Below are positions 9,944-21,739 of a stretch of 64,000 nt of DNA, in pieces. The notes under the pieces were generated by a model, which was not told the DNA's origin, did no database searches, and saw nothing but the letters and a program-made list of their open reading frames with translations. The stretch covers positions 124,001 through 188,000 of the forward strand of contig OAPG01000009.1 of assembly GCA_900208305.1 (NCBI GenBank). Direction: 5' to 3'. Origin of the DNA: Melanopsichium pennsylvanicum (lineage: Eukaryota; Basidiomycota; Ustilaginomycetes; Ustilaginales). A program made the translations under genes and the position numbers. Numbering within the stretch: the stretch's first letter is position 1; every line of letters starts with the position of its first letter.

Positions 9944-11137
9944 TCACTGACCGTTTACGACAATACGTGTTTTAGCTCTAGCTAATGCTTCTCTTCCATT
10001 AAGCGGATTCACGCTATTTGGCCTTGTAGGAATGATACTTTTCTCAATCCCGTACAATTCGATACTATCCAAATACGTTTCGTAATCAATCTCCATTATA
10101 AATTGTTTACTCTTACTCCCCTCCCCTTGTTCTTGCCCTTCTTCTCCTTCTCCTTCTCCTCCTCCTCCTTCTTCTTCTTCTTCGTCATTCGGTGGTTGAG
10201 CAATAGCCAGAATAGCATTCCCATCTTGATCGGTTTTTAAACTCGCCTTGTTTTCCTTAATCAAGAAACTTACATGGAAAAAATTCTCAATGGTGTTCAC
10301 AAAACTTTCAGGATCCACCGCAAACTTGAACAAACATATTCCACCACTACCTTGCTGCGCCAACACTTTGGCCACTTGACGAATCTGACTTGTGCTCTCT
10401 TTTCCTGCTGAGTTTTGTAGATCTTGCTGTTGAAGAGCTCGAGGTGCTGTTTTTTCGACGTTGCATTCATCGGCACGAGTGCGTGTGATGATTTTTCGCT
10501 GTTTGGCAACGATTTCAAGAGGACCAAGAATAAAGTCCATGGTAGGGGCTCTTCTAGACACGCTAGCTGCGAGATAACCTAGTTTAGACCAATTCCATGT
10601 ATCCAATCCTCTCGTACCATCCCTTCCAATTCGTGTGGTTGATTCATCTTCATCGCTACTACCATCATCATTGGTATGATTGTCCCCACCGCTAGTAGCG
10701 TGGGTTCGTGCAGGAGCAGCTTGTCCACCCAAAAAGCGTGCCAAACGAGTCATGAACTCGTGCGTATCAAAAGCGTCCTGGTTAAGTTTCATTTTTTTAG
10801 CCATCCTAGCACCCATTTCCGACATATTGCCCAAAGTCTTGGTATCCAAAATGCTTTCGCTGGGTGCAACCACTCGTTCGTGCAATTCATCCGCTTTGTT
10901 GATGAGCAAAAGTAGGTCCGATGGCTTCAGAGTCGAATCGCGTTTGGATTCTTCGGCTTGTGCGATCAGCGCACGATAATCGGAGCGTACCGCGCGACGA
11001 GAGTCGGCATCCTGGCGAGGGTTGTAGACAAACGATACCGAAGCTTCTTTGTTGGCGGTCGAGGGTCGTTTGCGTGGATTGGAGGGAGGCGAAGATGGAC
11101 CGGCTTGCGAGTGTGTCTCTTGTGTTGATCGAGCCAT
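9944..11137 (-). CDS. NSE4: SMC5-SMC6 complex kleisin subunit Nse4
   Basis: A 397-residue single-exon ORF; ATG at 11135-11137, TGA at 9944-9946. Nse4 is the kleisin of the SMC5/6 complex. It bridges the Smc5 head and Smc6 neck with Nse1/Nse3 in the nucleus during DNA repair and replication. Visible support: the N-terminal helical region (RSDYRALIAQAEESK, then NKADELHERVV and THEFMTRLARFLGG), and the C-terminal winged-helix signature ICLFKFAVDPESF, NTIENFFHVSFLI and FIMEIDYETYLD. A Glu/Gly-rich insert sits between strands of the C-terminal domain (around residues 320-345, DNA 10110-10185). It converges with the SRR1-domain gene, 240 bp apart. Length is close to the family norm. Confidence 0.93.
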   Translation of the reverse strand: MARSTQETHSQAGPSSPPSNPRKRPSTANKEASVSFVYNPRQDADSRRAVRSDYRALIAQAEESKRDSTLKPSDLLLLINKADELHERVVAPSESILDTKTLGNMSEMGARMAKKMKLNQDAFDTHEFMTRLARFLGGQAAPARTHATSGGDNHTNDDGSSDEDESTTRIGRDGTRGLDTWNWSKLGYLAASVSRRAPTMDFILGPLEIVAKQRKIITRTRADECNVEKTAPRALQQQDLQNSAGKESTSQIRQVAKVLAQQGSGGICLFKFAVDPESFVNTIENFFHVSFLIKENKASLKTDQDGNAILAIAQPPNDEEEEEGGGGEGEGEEGQEQGEGSKSKQFIMEIDYETYLDSIELYGIEKSIIPTRPNSVNPLNGREALARAKTRIVVNGQ

Positions 11138-11962
11138 GGTGGGACAGAGATACCGTTACAGTAGTGGTTTCAAGTACGGATGGGAATGTGTGTGTCTCTG
11201 GTGCGAGACGTTGCTGCTGAGGTTTACCAGCTGAGATTTGCGAGCGGTAATAACGGGAGAAAAGGTGGGTTGGAGCCTAGGCTGTACAGCTCGGAGGTGT
11301 GAAGCAAAACGCTTGTCGTTCGAATCTCAGGAAGGGTCTCCGGCAGGTATGTAAATAGTATCGCCCAGATGAAACGTCGTGGTGATTAGCAGAAAAGCGA
11401 GACAGAAAAGATTCGGAACAGTGATCAAAGTCACAGTGTTGGATTGACGATTAAGGTTGTCAAGTGCTTGCTGCTGCGCATCAGCACATGTGGAGAGAGA
11501 CCTTTTCTTTTCTCGCTCAAAAAATTCAAGCGCGTCGCACGCGTTGCCTGTACTCCTCGTGCAAATTAACAAGCCGATGAGCATCTAGGCTTGCTTGCTA
11601 CTGCAAAGAGACGCTCACCTTCACTTGCCAAAACTCTTTTACGCACCATCCAAAGACGTTTGCAGCGCAAATTGCCTCGCATGGATTCACAGGCTCAATG
11701 TCAAACCGCAAGTACCCAAACCAATGATGATCTGTACAAGGAAATCATCACATTGCGAAACCGGAAGGGTACGTCTTGGATCCGAGCCAAAGAAAAGAAA
11801 AAAACACAGCCAACCAGCCCAAGCTGTCATGCTCCCACGACACGGCTGGCTGACTGCCACATGTAGAAGTGTATAGAATGCAGAGTGAGAGTCAGTGCCG
11901 CAAGTGCATACCAGCACGCCCTACCTGCGGGGGCTGAAAGCTTGATCGATTACACTTTTGCT
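11138..11962. other. Intergenic gap between YPT1 3' end and NSE4 5' end
   Basis: 825 bp separating two minus-strand genes. It should contain the YPT1 3' UTR and NSE4 promoter. Two overlapping ~90-codon ORFs on the plus strand (11591-11876) have no family features and are not called. Confidence 0.5.
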
Positions 11963-13139
<1,177 letters not shown>

Positions 13140-13416
13140 TCAGAGTAGTGATATTCGGTGGTGGTGCTTGCAGTTGGGTCCGCGATGATGCAGCTACGAA
13201 AGGGGTGGCGTGGCAGCTGGATTTGGGGTATCGGATGCGAATGCGGTGTCGCGTTGACTTTGGATGTAAAGGACGGCGAGGAGGTTGAAGATGATGGTAG
13301 TGTAAGCTCGAGAGGGCGAAATGAGATAGGAGCGGGATCCACACGATTCACAATACGCAGTCGACGCGATTCAAAATTGAATTACACAGCAACAGTCAAG
13401 GTGCCCGCCTCTGCAG

Positions 13417-13434
13417 GTGTGTGTGTGTGTGTGT
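13417..13434. repeat. (GT)n microsatellite
   Basis: Eighteen bases of perfect GT dinucleotide repeat, followed by degenerate TG/TC repeats. Confidence 0.95.
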
Positions 13435-14693
13435 CTGTCTTGTCTGTGTTGGCTGCGCGTGTGCATGTCTGTCACCGTGTCCGTGGGAAGCAGCCGCTAC
13501 ACACAGGCTCACGCAACTCGCTGGCTGAACAAAAGAGGCGCTTCGAAAATTCAACGTGGAGCTGCAAAGCTTTTTTCGCAAAAGCCCGAGAAAAGCGTCA
13601 ACTTTGGCAACAATTCAAAAGTGGGGGACACGGTACATTTGTATTAAAAGCAAAAGCTGACGTGCAGATCAGGCTTACAATTCGGTCGAAAATCGACGTC
13701 AGAATTGTATTGGATCATCTCAACGCACACTCTTACGTAGGTAGTTGGCAACAAAGGGCGTTGCGCTCCTGAGTGCGTTGTCAGTCAAAGTGGCTGTGAA
13801 ACCAGATCGCCGCGGCTGATGATAGCACGCACAGCTTTAAAGTTTTCGAATGCTAATCCATTACCTGTTCAGGTACAAGCTATGCCACTAAGACTGTCAA
13901 CGGTTCAAGGTACAAAGCGTTGACATAAATCCGCAATCCCGGCGAGCATGGTGCAAAAAGCTTTCGCGGTGTCTCATCCATCAAAGCTTTTGAGGGTATC
14001 GATGTGAGAGTTCACACATAAAATTCAGCCATGTCTGTTTGAGCACATCCAAAATGGATGAAAGGTAGAGCAAGACGTCAGACAACAACCTGCCAGTGTA
14101 GCAGCAGTCTCAGTTTTTATGAGCTAATATTTGTCCGGTTGCCCATGAGTCCCCAAGTCAAGCAAGCTCGGCAGTGTTTTGTATAGGAGTTCTGGTCAGG
14201 ACGACATGATCGGAGGAACCGAGCTAGTGGTCGCTCCGATGTGTTAGAGCGCTTCTTGACACCGAACGGCAATGTGAATCGATTTGGGGAGACGGGAAGC
14301 TAGCCGAATCACGTATGACGAATACATACAGAGAGGTTCGAAGGCGTTGAGATACTGATCCCGATTTTGAATAAACTCTGTGCATCGCGAATCGGGCTCG
14401 AAGAATCGGGTGTCGAGATGATGATGAGGATGGTGATGACGGTGGACATCTGCGGATGCCTTCCGAATCACGAATCGGCCATCTTTGGCTGATAAAATTT
14501 CCAGCTGAGCAGCGTGTTGATGTTCTTCAGGGTGTAGTGGCGGACCGATGCTGTTGACTCGAATTTGTGAGATTTTTTTAGGATTTGGGATGGGCTTTGT
14601 CAGTGTCGGGAACTGCCGCTTACTTCGGGAAATTGTTTAGAATATCGTCCTGCGCCACGATTTGCCGAGCCTCATTATTTCTCATTCAAATTA

Positions 14694-14718
14694 CTCTCTC
14701 TCTCTTTCTCTCTCTCTT
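14694..14718. repeat. (CT)n tract
   Basis: CT dinucleotide run interrupted once by TTT, about 500 bp upstream of the IDO-PPTase start. Confidence 0.9.
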
Positions 14719-15194
14719 CTTACATTGACGCTATCAGATGGCCAAAAACAAAATTCATCAGCAAAACAACTCCTGCTAACCATTCAAATCGGTGTTGCAA
14801 CCTTCGGTACACTCGTTACATTTATTACCCCCTTCAATTACCGCTCCTGACCGAGCAGTCTTGTATCGTTACAGCCACAACACAGAGCCGGTCATTTCCG
14901 AGGTCCGCATCCGCGCTACTTTCCTTTACGAATCCCACCTCCCATTTAAACTTCGATCTCAACCTCATCCACGGACAGCTCTCTCGTCAACTCGACTATC
15001 AGTCACGCATTAACTTCAGAGTGTTCCCGGTGCGTCTCACTCGACGCTTTCTTTCAACAATCTCTATATAGGCGTTGCACTCTTTCGCAAGATCATTCTT
15101 GCTCTTCCCTTCTTCCAACTACCCATCCTGCGACAATCAACCTTATTTACATCTACAAAATTCGTGTTCGTACACACTGCCATCACCTTCGACA

Positions 15195-18100
15195 ATGACC
15201 ATCCCTTCCGGTAGCAGTGCCGGTCCCAGCTGTCTCTCGAGCTCACCAAAGAGGAAGACTTTCTACCCTGTCTGGCCAGAGACCCACGATGACGCAGAAT
15301 ACTTTGAAGTTCCTCCAGACCATTTTTTGGCACAGCAACGAGGTACCAATAAACCTCGGCAGCCCAGCACATCAGAAGATGTTACCACCGCTCGACGGGC
15401 TTCGACCGCTTCCGCATCTACCATCACGAGCGATGCCTTCATGCCCGTCCCTGGCTTCAGTCTTGCACCAGACGCTGATCTTCTTTCGTCGTCGCCTCTG
15501 CAACCCCTGTCAGAGCTAGCCACCGCAGTTCAATCAGGTGTCTCAGCAGTACCGTCATCGCTTGGCCATGTCAACCCTTTCGACCGTTTGAACGATGCCG
15601 TGCCACGTCCAGCTGGCTTCTCTACAGTCGATGAACACATTCCCGATACATCCACCCTAGCTGCTGCCGATTTCGACGTTGACGTTCGTTCCGGTTTCTT
15701 GCCTCCCGAGGCCCCCATTCGACGTTTGAGCGGACCATACCAAGACCACTGGGAGCATGCACTTGACGAGGCCAAGCGAATCCCTCTCATGCAAGGAGGA
15801 GGAGGTGTCACCGTCACTCAGCAACAAAGGCTTCTTGCTCGTCGTTGGCGTCGATCCCTCCGCGAGATGCCGGTCTTGCCTCTTTCGGATGAGCTAGCCA
15901 ACGACATTCGCTACGCCAGACGAGGCCATGTGGTCCTCTCCTTCCTCGCTCACTTTTACATTCACAGCCAGCCTCGCAAGTCCGACCATGCTGCTGCATT
16001 AGCACCACAGCGCACCTGGCTCAACAACATGTTCTCCCGCAAGTCGGCTGAGGGCGTTCAGGATGATCAGGATCTCGCAGACGAGCTTGCCGGCAAGTTC
16101 CTGCGCCGTGTACCTGCAGCCATTGCTGTACCCTGGGTTCAATTGTCGCAAAAGCTCGATTTGCCACCAGTGCTGACGTATGCCACCACCGTCCTCTGGA
16201 ATTGGGACTACATAGATCCTGCACGTGGTTTCGAAGCTTCCAACGTGCGCATCGCAGAGACGTTCACGGCAACACCCTCTGAGCATCACTTTTTCTTCAC
16301 TTCGCTGCTCATCGAAGCCAAGGGCGTTGAAGCTCTTGAGTTGATGCGTGTCAGCTTGGACGAAGCCTTTGTCGCCGATCGTATCGCCCGACGTCGTATC
16401 GCCGGTTACCTCAGTAGGCTTGCTGTGGTCATCAAAGACATCACAAAGATTCTTCACGACGTAAGGACCGATTGCGATCCCAAGACGTTCTATTGGGGTA
16501 TAAGGCCCTGGTTTGTCGGCAGCGATACGGTCGACAAGGGAGAGCAGGAAGGATGGCAATTTGAAGGCGTCGATGCTGAAGGAGTCAAGCGCGTTTTTTC
16601 GGGACCAAGTGCTGGCCAAAGCACCATGATTCACGCGATCGATGTCTTCTTGGACGTCGACCACACGAGGAGAAAGGAGAGGCTCAACCGTCCCGCAGCA
16701 GCAATCTCAGCGGATGCTAGGGGAGCAGATGCGACGTTTATGGAGAGAATGAGTCTGTACATGCCAGGTCATCACAGGGCTTTCCTGTCGCATTTGAGGA
16801 ACATATCTTTTGACGATCGTGATGACGAAGATATCGAGGATACCGATTCGATGACTTCCGATGACGCTGTTGCGGATAGTGATGATGCTGAGGGTGAAGC
16901 ACAACCTCGAGAACTTCCACATCCGATTCGAAGCCTCGCTTTGAAAGCCAAAACCGAGGAGCACGACGAAGGTCTTCCGGCCGCCTACGATTATGCGCTT
17001 CGCGAGCTCAAAGCGCTTCGGGATGAACACATGAAGATTGCTTATCTCTACATTGTTGCCCAAGCAAGAGGATCACCACCTGACGCGTACGCACCTCTGC
17101 CCAAGGGTTTCACTGGTGAACCGGCTGTAGATAGAAAGCTAGCCGCGAGTGCAAAGGCAAAGGCGCAGTTGGAGGCAGAGGCTGATGCAGCGCTCGATGT
17201 GAACGCAAAGGACAATGGTGGTGGGGCAAAGGGGACAGGTGGAACTGACCTGGTGACTTTCTTGAGGGATTGTAGGGTCAATACCATCGACGCTCTCATT
17301 ATGGCAAAGGACGCTGCAACAGCCTCTTCTGCATCTTCTCCACAGAATAGCAACACTTCGTCTGCTGGAAAGGAAATTCAAGGAGCTTCATCAGGTCAGT
17401 CCATCACCCCGTCTCATATCTACAGTGCCTCTTCCACCGGTGACTCGTCGGGCTCCAACCATATGTTGCAGACCACCTCGACTAACCAACCAATTACACT
17501 ACCTTTACCATCACCTTGGACTTCACAGGCCCATGAACAACATGTGCACATTTGGGCCGTCAACATTTCCCAAGCTTCTCAAACGATTTCGGAAACAAAC
17601 CTTGCTAATTTGACAATCGGACTTTTACCAGGTTCGTCGAACGCGGCTGCTCGGGAAAAAGTGACCAAGTATTATCGACACATTGATCGTGTTCGATCGC
17701 TTGTTGGTCGGCTTTTGCCGCGTGTCTTGGTCAGCAAACATTATGGTGTTGCGTGGAATTTGATTCGTTTTAGCTCCACTCGGGAAGGGAGGCCGTACCT
17801 TTCGATGCCCAATTCAGTTGGTGAAGGCGGTGCGAGATTGGATTTTAACATTTCTCATGATGGTGATTGGGTGGTGATGGCTTACACTTTAAGTAGGGGA
17901 ATGAGGGTTGGGGTGGATGTTATGGCGATCGAATTACCCAAGTATGAACCAAGCTTGGAGAGCTTTGTCCAGACAATGGATATGGCGCTTACACCGAAAG
18001 AGACTTCTTGGGTGTTGGAAGGACAAGGGGAAGGGGAAGGGGAAAGGGAAGGTTTGAAGCGGCTATATACGTTGTGGACGTACAAAGAGGCGTACACAAA

Positions 18101-18440
18101 GAATGTGGGTAAAGGTTTGGGTTTCGACTTTTCTCGTATTCATTTTGATTTGCCTGACCGAACCGATGAAGCGAGGGGAAAGCAGAGGTTGATGATGATC
18201 GATGGAAACGAGAACAAGGAGTATGGGTTTGTGGATGTGCTATTGCCAGTACAGCAGGGTGCGCCGATTCAATCGCAGTTGGTTGTTTGTCATGGTCCAC
18301 ACCATGAGGGATTCGAAGATGGCGAAATGTTCAAAGAGCAAATTTCAGCTGAACAAGCAACAAGGAAAGGTGTTTTGACCACGTTCAGCTTGAAACAGAT
18401 CGTAGGTACTGCACAGTCATTGGTGTCAGCTTCATCATAA
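15195..18440 (+). CDS. Indoleamine 2,3-dioxygenase fused to 4'-phosphopantetheinyl transferase
   Basis: One uninterrupted ORF of 1,081 residues from ATG 15195 (context GACAATGA; the in-frame TTG further upstream is ignored). Residues ~1-165 are low complexity. About 170-700 form an IDO domain: FSGPSAGQS at 468-476, YMPGHHRAF after it, His612 in RDEHMKIAYLYI at the place of the proximal heme ligand, and GTGGTDL at 680-686. IDO opens L-tryptophan to N-formylkynurenine, the first kynurenine/NAD step. A Ser/Thr-rich linker (~700-770) follows, then an Sfp/Lys5-type PPTase at ~775-1010: FNISHDGDW (His888), VGVDVMAIE with the metal-binding Asp908 and Glu913, and WTYKEAYTK (Trp961, Lys964, Glu965). 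PPTases load 4'-phosphopantetheine onto carrier proteins such as Lys2. Both active sites look intact. The fusion is directly visible; its biological meaning is not. A spliced form cannot be excluded. Confidence 0.9.
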   Translation: MTIPSGSSAGPSCLSSSPKRKTFYPVWPETHDDAEYFEVPPDHFLAQQRGTNKPRQPSTSEDVTTARRASTASASTITSDAFMPVPGFSLAPDADLLSSSPLQPLSELATAVQSGVSAVPSSLGHVNPFDRLNDAVPRPAGFSTVDEHIPDTSTLAAADFDVDVRSGFLPPEAPIRRLSGPYQDHWEHALDEAKRIPLMQGGGGVTVTQQQRLLARRWRRSLREMPVLPLSDELANDIRYARRGHVVLSFLAHFYIHSQPRKSDHAAALAPQRTWLNNMFSRKSAEGVQDDQDLADELAGKFLRRVPAAIAVPWVQLSQKLDLPPVLTYATTVLWNWDYIDPARGFEASNVRIAETFTATPSEHHFFFTSLLIEAKGVEALELMRVSLDEAFVADRIARRRIAGYLSRLAVVIKDITKILHDVRTDCDPKTFYWGIRPWFVGSDTVDKGEQEGWQFEGVDAEGVKRVFSGPSAGQSTMIHAIDVFLDVDHTRRKERLNRPAAAISADARGADATFMERMSLYMPGHHRAFLSHLRNISFDDRDDEDIEDTDSMTSDDAVADSDDAEGEAQPRELPHPIRSLALKAKTEEHDEGLPAAYDYALRELKALRDEHMKIAYLYIVAQARGSPPDAYAPLPKGFTGEPAVDRKLAASAKAKAQLEAEADAALDVNAKDNGGGAKGTGGTDLVTFLRDCRVNTIDALIMAKDAATASSASSPQNSNTSSAGKEIQGASSGQSITPSHIYSASSTGDSSGSNHMLQTTSTNQPITLPLPSPWTSQAHEQHVHIWAVNISQASQTISETNLANLTIGLLPGSSNAAAREKVTKYYRHIDRVRSLVGRLLPRVLVSKHYGVAWNLIRFSSTREGRPYLSMPNSVGEGGARLDFNISHDGDWVVMAYTLSRGMRVGVDVMAIELPKYEPSLESFVQTMDMALTPKETSWVLEGQGEGEGEREGLKRLYTLWTYKEAYTKNVGKGLGFDFSRIHFDLPDRTDEARGKQRLMMIDGNENKEYGFVDVLLPVQQGAPIQSQLVVCHGPHHEGFEDGEMFKEQISAEQATRKGVLTTFSLKQIVGTAQSLVSASS

Positions 18441-18501
18441 AAAGGTCTTTGACTTGAAACGTCAATTAATAGAAATTCGCGCACAAATTTCGTCACAACA
18501 T

Positions 18502-18519
18502 AGAGAGAGAGAGAGAGAA
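18502..18519. repeat. (AG)n microsatellite in convergent 3' region
   Basis: A short perfect AG run in the 267 bp A/T-rich spacer between the convergent IDO-PPTase and TRAPPC13 genes. The spacer also has long A and T runs (near 18630-18650 and 18680-18695). Confidence 0.9.
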
Positions 18520-18707
18520 AGGTAAAGAGGACTTCTTTATCTTTGTCTTTGTTTTTTTTTTGGGGTTTAATGTTTTCGTACATATAAATTTACTGTAGAT
18601 CCACGTTTTTGGGTATGTGTCAATCTTGTGAAAAAGAAAAAAAAAAGGAGGATGGTTTGTATGGGTGTTGGATGGGTGAATTTTTTTTTTTTTTTGGCTA
18701 CGACATT

Positions 18708-21374
18708 TCAACAATTCGGCAAGAGAAGCGATTCAGCAAAGACAGGAATCTCTTGTAAAATCGTCATGCACTCTATGATTTGCGGTGGTTGTACTTTCTC
18801 ATCTTCTTGTTGTTGCACTTCCGAACGCGTAGGAGAATCATCGTAATTGAGTAGAAGAATTCTCAAAGCTCCGAATCTAACCACTCGTGCTACGTTGCAT
18901 CGACCGTCATCGTTAAGATCCTGTCCGACTAAAAATCTTAACTTTGTTTCGACTGAAACTTGACAACCCATTGTCGTTGTACCAGCATGAGAGTCGTACG
19001 TTGAACGATAGATCTTGCCATCTGTACCTTTGAGCGCCTGAATTCCAACCTTGACCTCTGGTAGCGCGATAAGTGACGATCCCTCAAATTGCACCAATTC
19101 TGGTGTAGGTAGAAAGGTAAATGGAATACCTTCTACCATCGCTTGTTGTTGTTGTTGTTGTTGTTGATGCGACGATGGAGTGGATCGGGTCAAAGCCTGT
19201 GCATGCGTCTCGGAATGAACATGGTACAAGTGAACAATTCTATCCCATTCCAATATTGGTTCCGGATACCGTTTCATCTCGATCTTCACCTTACCGTCTC
19301 CACCATTGTCAGAATGCTCGAATTCGTTAATAGGGAGAGGAGGAGCAAGACCAGTCTTGGGCGGCACCGCTGGAGGTTGAGGCGTATTGACCCTACTCAA
19401 CCCATTGGGATTACCACCACCGCCTTTATCTATGGAATCGCGCCGACCAGAATCGACCGACCCACGCGGACGCAATGAAAGCGAATTGTTGCGTACAAGA
19501 CTACTCAGATTTGCTTGCAACCTTGACTTGGCCAGCGCCGAAGCCGCTTGTGTCGTTGTTGTTGTCGTTGTTGTCGTCGTGGTAGGTGTGCTTGTTCGGC
19601 TGGGTAATGCACTCTTTCGAGGCGTAGAAGGTCCGCTCTCGTGCGCGATATTCGTGTCTAGGGCGAGTGAAGGTTGTACAGGTGGAGATGGGGACTGAAC
19701 TGTACAATGCTGCAAAGCAAGGCGGAAAGTTCGTGTGATGTCTATCAATTCGTCCGTACTAGTGGTGATGGTGTTTGGAATCTCGCGGCGAGCAGCTTTA
19801 GGAGAAATTTCGGACAAAGGCGTATCATCATCATCGCCACTACTATTACCACTCTCACCATCTTTAGCCTGTGAAAGTGGCTTTGCAGGCAGGACAAGGC
19901 CTGAAAGATCGCAAACGGCCAAGTTCACCGCCAATTCGACCGGTTCGCCAGCCTTGATGTTTGTTAAAGCTTCCACCGCAACCGGAAGTAACGTAAGCTC
20001 GGTCTTCAGTTGAGGTGAGAGACCAGTGCCAGATGACGTCGACGACGAAACTGCTTCGGTGGTGGTTGGGAAAGGGGGAATTGATGTGGGCGACACAATG
20101 ACCCGACGTCGTACAAGTTGCGAAGTCTGCAAGCGCCCTGGCTCTCCCATACTCATTCTCCAGCTGATATCCAAATGTCCCAAGGCATCATCTCGGATCA
20201 AATGGCCTTGGGGAGCCACACCCATGTCTATTCCGCCTTTCATACTCTCTTCTGACAAAGTGCTTTCGCCTGTTGGAGTCAAGGTGAAGAGGTACTGACG
20301 TACGTCTCCGTCTGCCAGGAGTTCGTTGCTTCCTGTTGTGATCCACATGTCCTGGCTCTTATCTTTATCATCATCATTTTCGTTGCTACCTGAGGTCAAA
20401 GAGGGTCTGTCGACACTTGTCCACTTCCACCCAGTCGCAGGTTTGAGCGTGAGCCCATTGAATACCAAGCTCGCACCATTTCCGGCAACGTTCTGCACTT
20501 GGACTTCCAGCTCCACTCGTTTGCGGATGCTCTCAATGGGATGGTAGAGGGAAGCGGCGTGGCGTGGCTGGTGCACTTTGGTCCTGACCCCTATCGGGCT
20601 GCGCTCAACGCCGAACTTGTAAAACTTTCGAAAGCTTCTCTCGGCCCACACAACCTTTCCGGTTCCTTCTTGAATTACGGGGGCTTTGTAACCAACAGTG
20701 CAAACTAACACGTGGGGGAGGAGATCTTTAATGTCGTATACCAAGCTCGTCTCCAAAGGTGATCCCGAAGCCAGTTCCCAAATGGGGCGAGGCTCCGAGT
20801 CTGACTGATCTGAGGAAGTGTCCGGATCTGGCGAGTAACGATCCGGTTGAGTGAGAATGATATGCGCGAGTTGGTGCCAACGAACGTTCGAATCCGGATG
20901 TGAAGACTGAGGATCGGATGATCCAACCTGCATTTCGACCCGAAGCGAAGGCTCGCGGACCGGCGTGGAAGATTCGTTTCGAACACAGAGGTAAGCACGG
21001 AATGTCTCGCCGAGGTAAAGAGTTCCGAAAGAATTTGGGAGGACTAGGAGATCACTGATGGCAAAGTGGCTCGCCGCTGTGTTGGAAGAGCCATGCCAAT
21101 GATTGCTGAGCAGGTCTTGGGCAAGGCCGTCCTGTATACCCCTTCCGACAGATGCGATTAAGCCAGCAGACGAAGAACCGGAGTCGAGATCGTCATAGTA
21201 TGGCCTTTCCGAGATGGCTAAGGAGGGAGCTGATGCTCGCATAACTTTGAGCGAAAGCAAGTGTGGTCCACCAGCATTTTGTTGGGGTATCGACGAAGGT
21301 GGTTGCGACAGTGGGGAGGGTGCATGTGGTGGTCGCGAGGTCGCGGGAGTTGGAAGCGGCGGATGTGATGCCAT
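18708..21374 (-). CDS. TRAPPC13: TRAPP complex subunit 13 (DUF974 family)
   Basis: An 888-residue single-exon ORF, ATG at 21372-21374 and TGA at 18708-18710. The family signature is in the first third: LLVLPNSFGTLYLGETF, YLCVRNES, LVYDIKDLLPHVLVCTVGY, then FRKFYKF and KVHQPRH before two immunoglobulin-like beta regions. TRAPPC13 belongs to metazoan/fungal TRAPPIII, which acts as exchange factor on Rab1/Ypt1 in ER-Golgi traffic and autophagy. The protein is about twice the human length. The excess is low-complexity: a poly-Thr run and a poly-Gln run near residue 736 (CAA repeat at 19143-19166). It converges with the IDO-PPTase gene, 267 bp apart. Confidence 0.88.
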   Translation of the reverse strand: MASHPPLPTPATSRPPHAPSPLSQPPSSIPQQNAGGPHLLSLKVMRASAPSLAISERPYYDDLDSGSSSAGLIASVGRGIQDGLAQDLLSNHWHGSSNTAASHFAISDLLVLPNSFGTLYLGETFRAYLCVRNESSTPVREPSLRVEMQVGSSDPQSSHPDSNVRWHQLAHIILTQPDRYSPDPDTSSDQSDSEPRPIWELASGSPLETSLVYDIKDLLPHVLVCTVGYKAPVIQEGTGKVVWAERSFRKFYKFGVERSPIGVRTKVHQPRHAASLYHPIESIRKRVELEVQVQNVAGNGASLVFNGLTLKPATGWKWTSVDRPSLTSGSNENDDDKDKSQDMWITTGSNELLADGDVRQYLFTLTPTGESTLSEESMKGGIDMGVAPQGHLIRDDALGHLDISWRMSMGEPGRLQTSQLVRRRVIVSPTSIPPFPTTTEAVSSSTSSGTGLSPQLKTELTLLPVAVEALTNIKAGEPVELAVNLAVCDLSGLVLPAKPLSQAKDGESGNSSGDDDDTPLSEISPKAARREIPNTITTSTDELIDITRTFRLALQHCTVQSPSPPVQPSLALDTNIAHESGPSTPRKSALPSRTSTPTTTTTTTTTTTQAASALAKSRLQANLSSLVRNNSLSLRPRGSVDSGRRDSIDKGGGGNPNGLSRVNTPQPPAVPPKTGLAPPLPINEFEHSDNGGDGKVKIEMKRYPEPILEWDRIVHLYHVHSETHAQALTRSTPSSHQQQQQQQQAMVEGIPFTFLPTPELVQFEGSSLIALPEVKVGIQALKGTDGKIYRSTYDSHAGTTTMGCQVSVETKLRFLVGQDLNDDGRCNVARVVRFGALRILLLNYDDSPTRSEVQQQEDEKVQPPQIIECMTILQEIPVFAESLLLPNC
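19143..19166 (-). repeat. CAA trinucleotide repeat encoding poly-Gln
   Basis: Eight TTG units on the plus strand, read as CAA on the coding strand of the TRAPPC13 gene. This is a likely site of length polymorphism. Confidence 0.9.
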
Positions 21375-21739
21375 GTTGGCTGTTTAAAGCCGCCAATGCA
21401 AGCTGCTTCAAAGCTTACGAACGAAGCGCTCTGTGAAGACGAGATGGCGTTTGACAAGGGTCTTGTTGGTGATGGGATTGTTGGATAGACAAGGTCGAAA
21501 GATGAAGGTGCATGTGGGACCGTGCATGGCTTTTTTTTCGTCAAGGTGTTGAATCGCGTATCATCACATTCCTCAAATTTGTCAAAGCAGCTCAACATCG
21601 TATTGGGTTGAAATCTAGGTGAACGTGTAACTTAGCTCGCATTGCGGTGTAACGTACTGTATGATACTACACAGCATAGTGTATGCCAATCTACTTTATT
21701 GGAGTCCATCACTGTCCTTCGCTTTCCGAAATTCCGAAA
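21375..21739. other. Short gap between GH5 3' end and TRAPPC13 5' end
   Basis: 365 bp between two minus-strand genes. It contains a TACTGTA heptamer at 21655-21661. Nothing else is recognised. Confidence 0.5.

Noticed and set aside
11310..11330. GTTCGAATC B-box-like sequence downstream of YPT1
   Set aside because: Flanking bases cannot form a T stem and no A box is present.
13158..13772. 204-codon plus-strand ORF upstream of YPT1
   Set aside because: Starts in the YPT1 5' flank, crosses a GT microsatellite and shows no domain or credible codon pattern.
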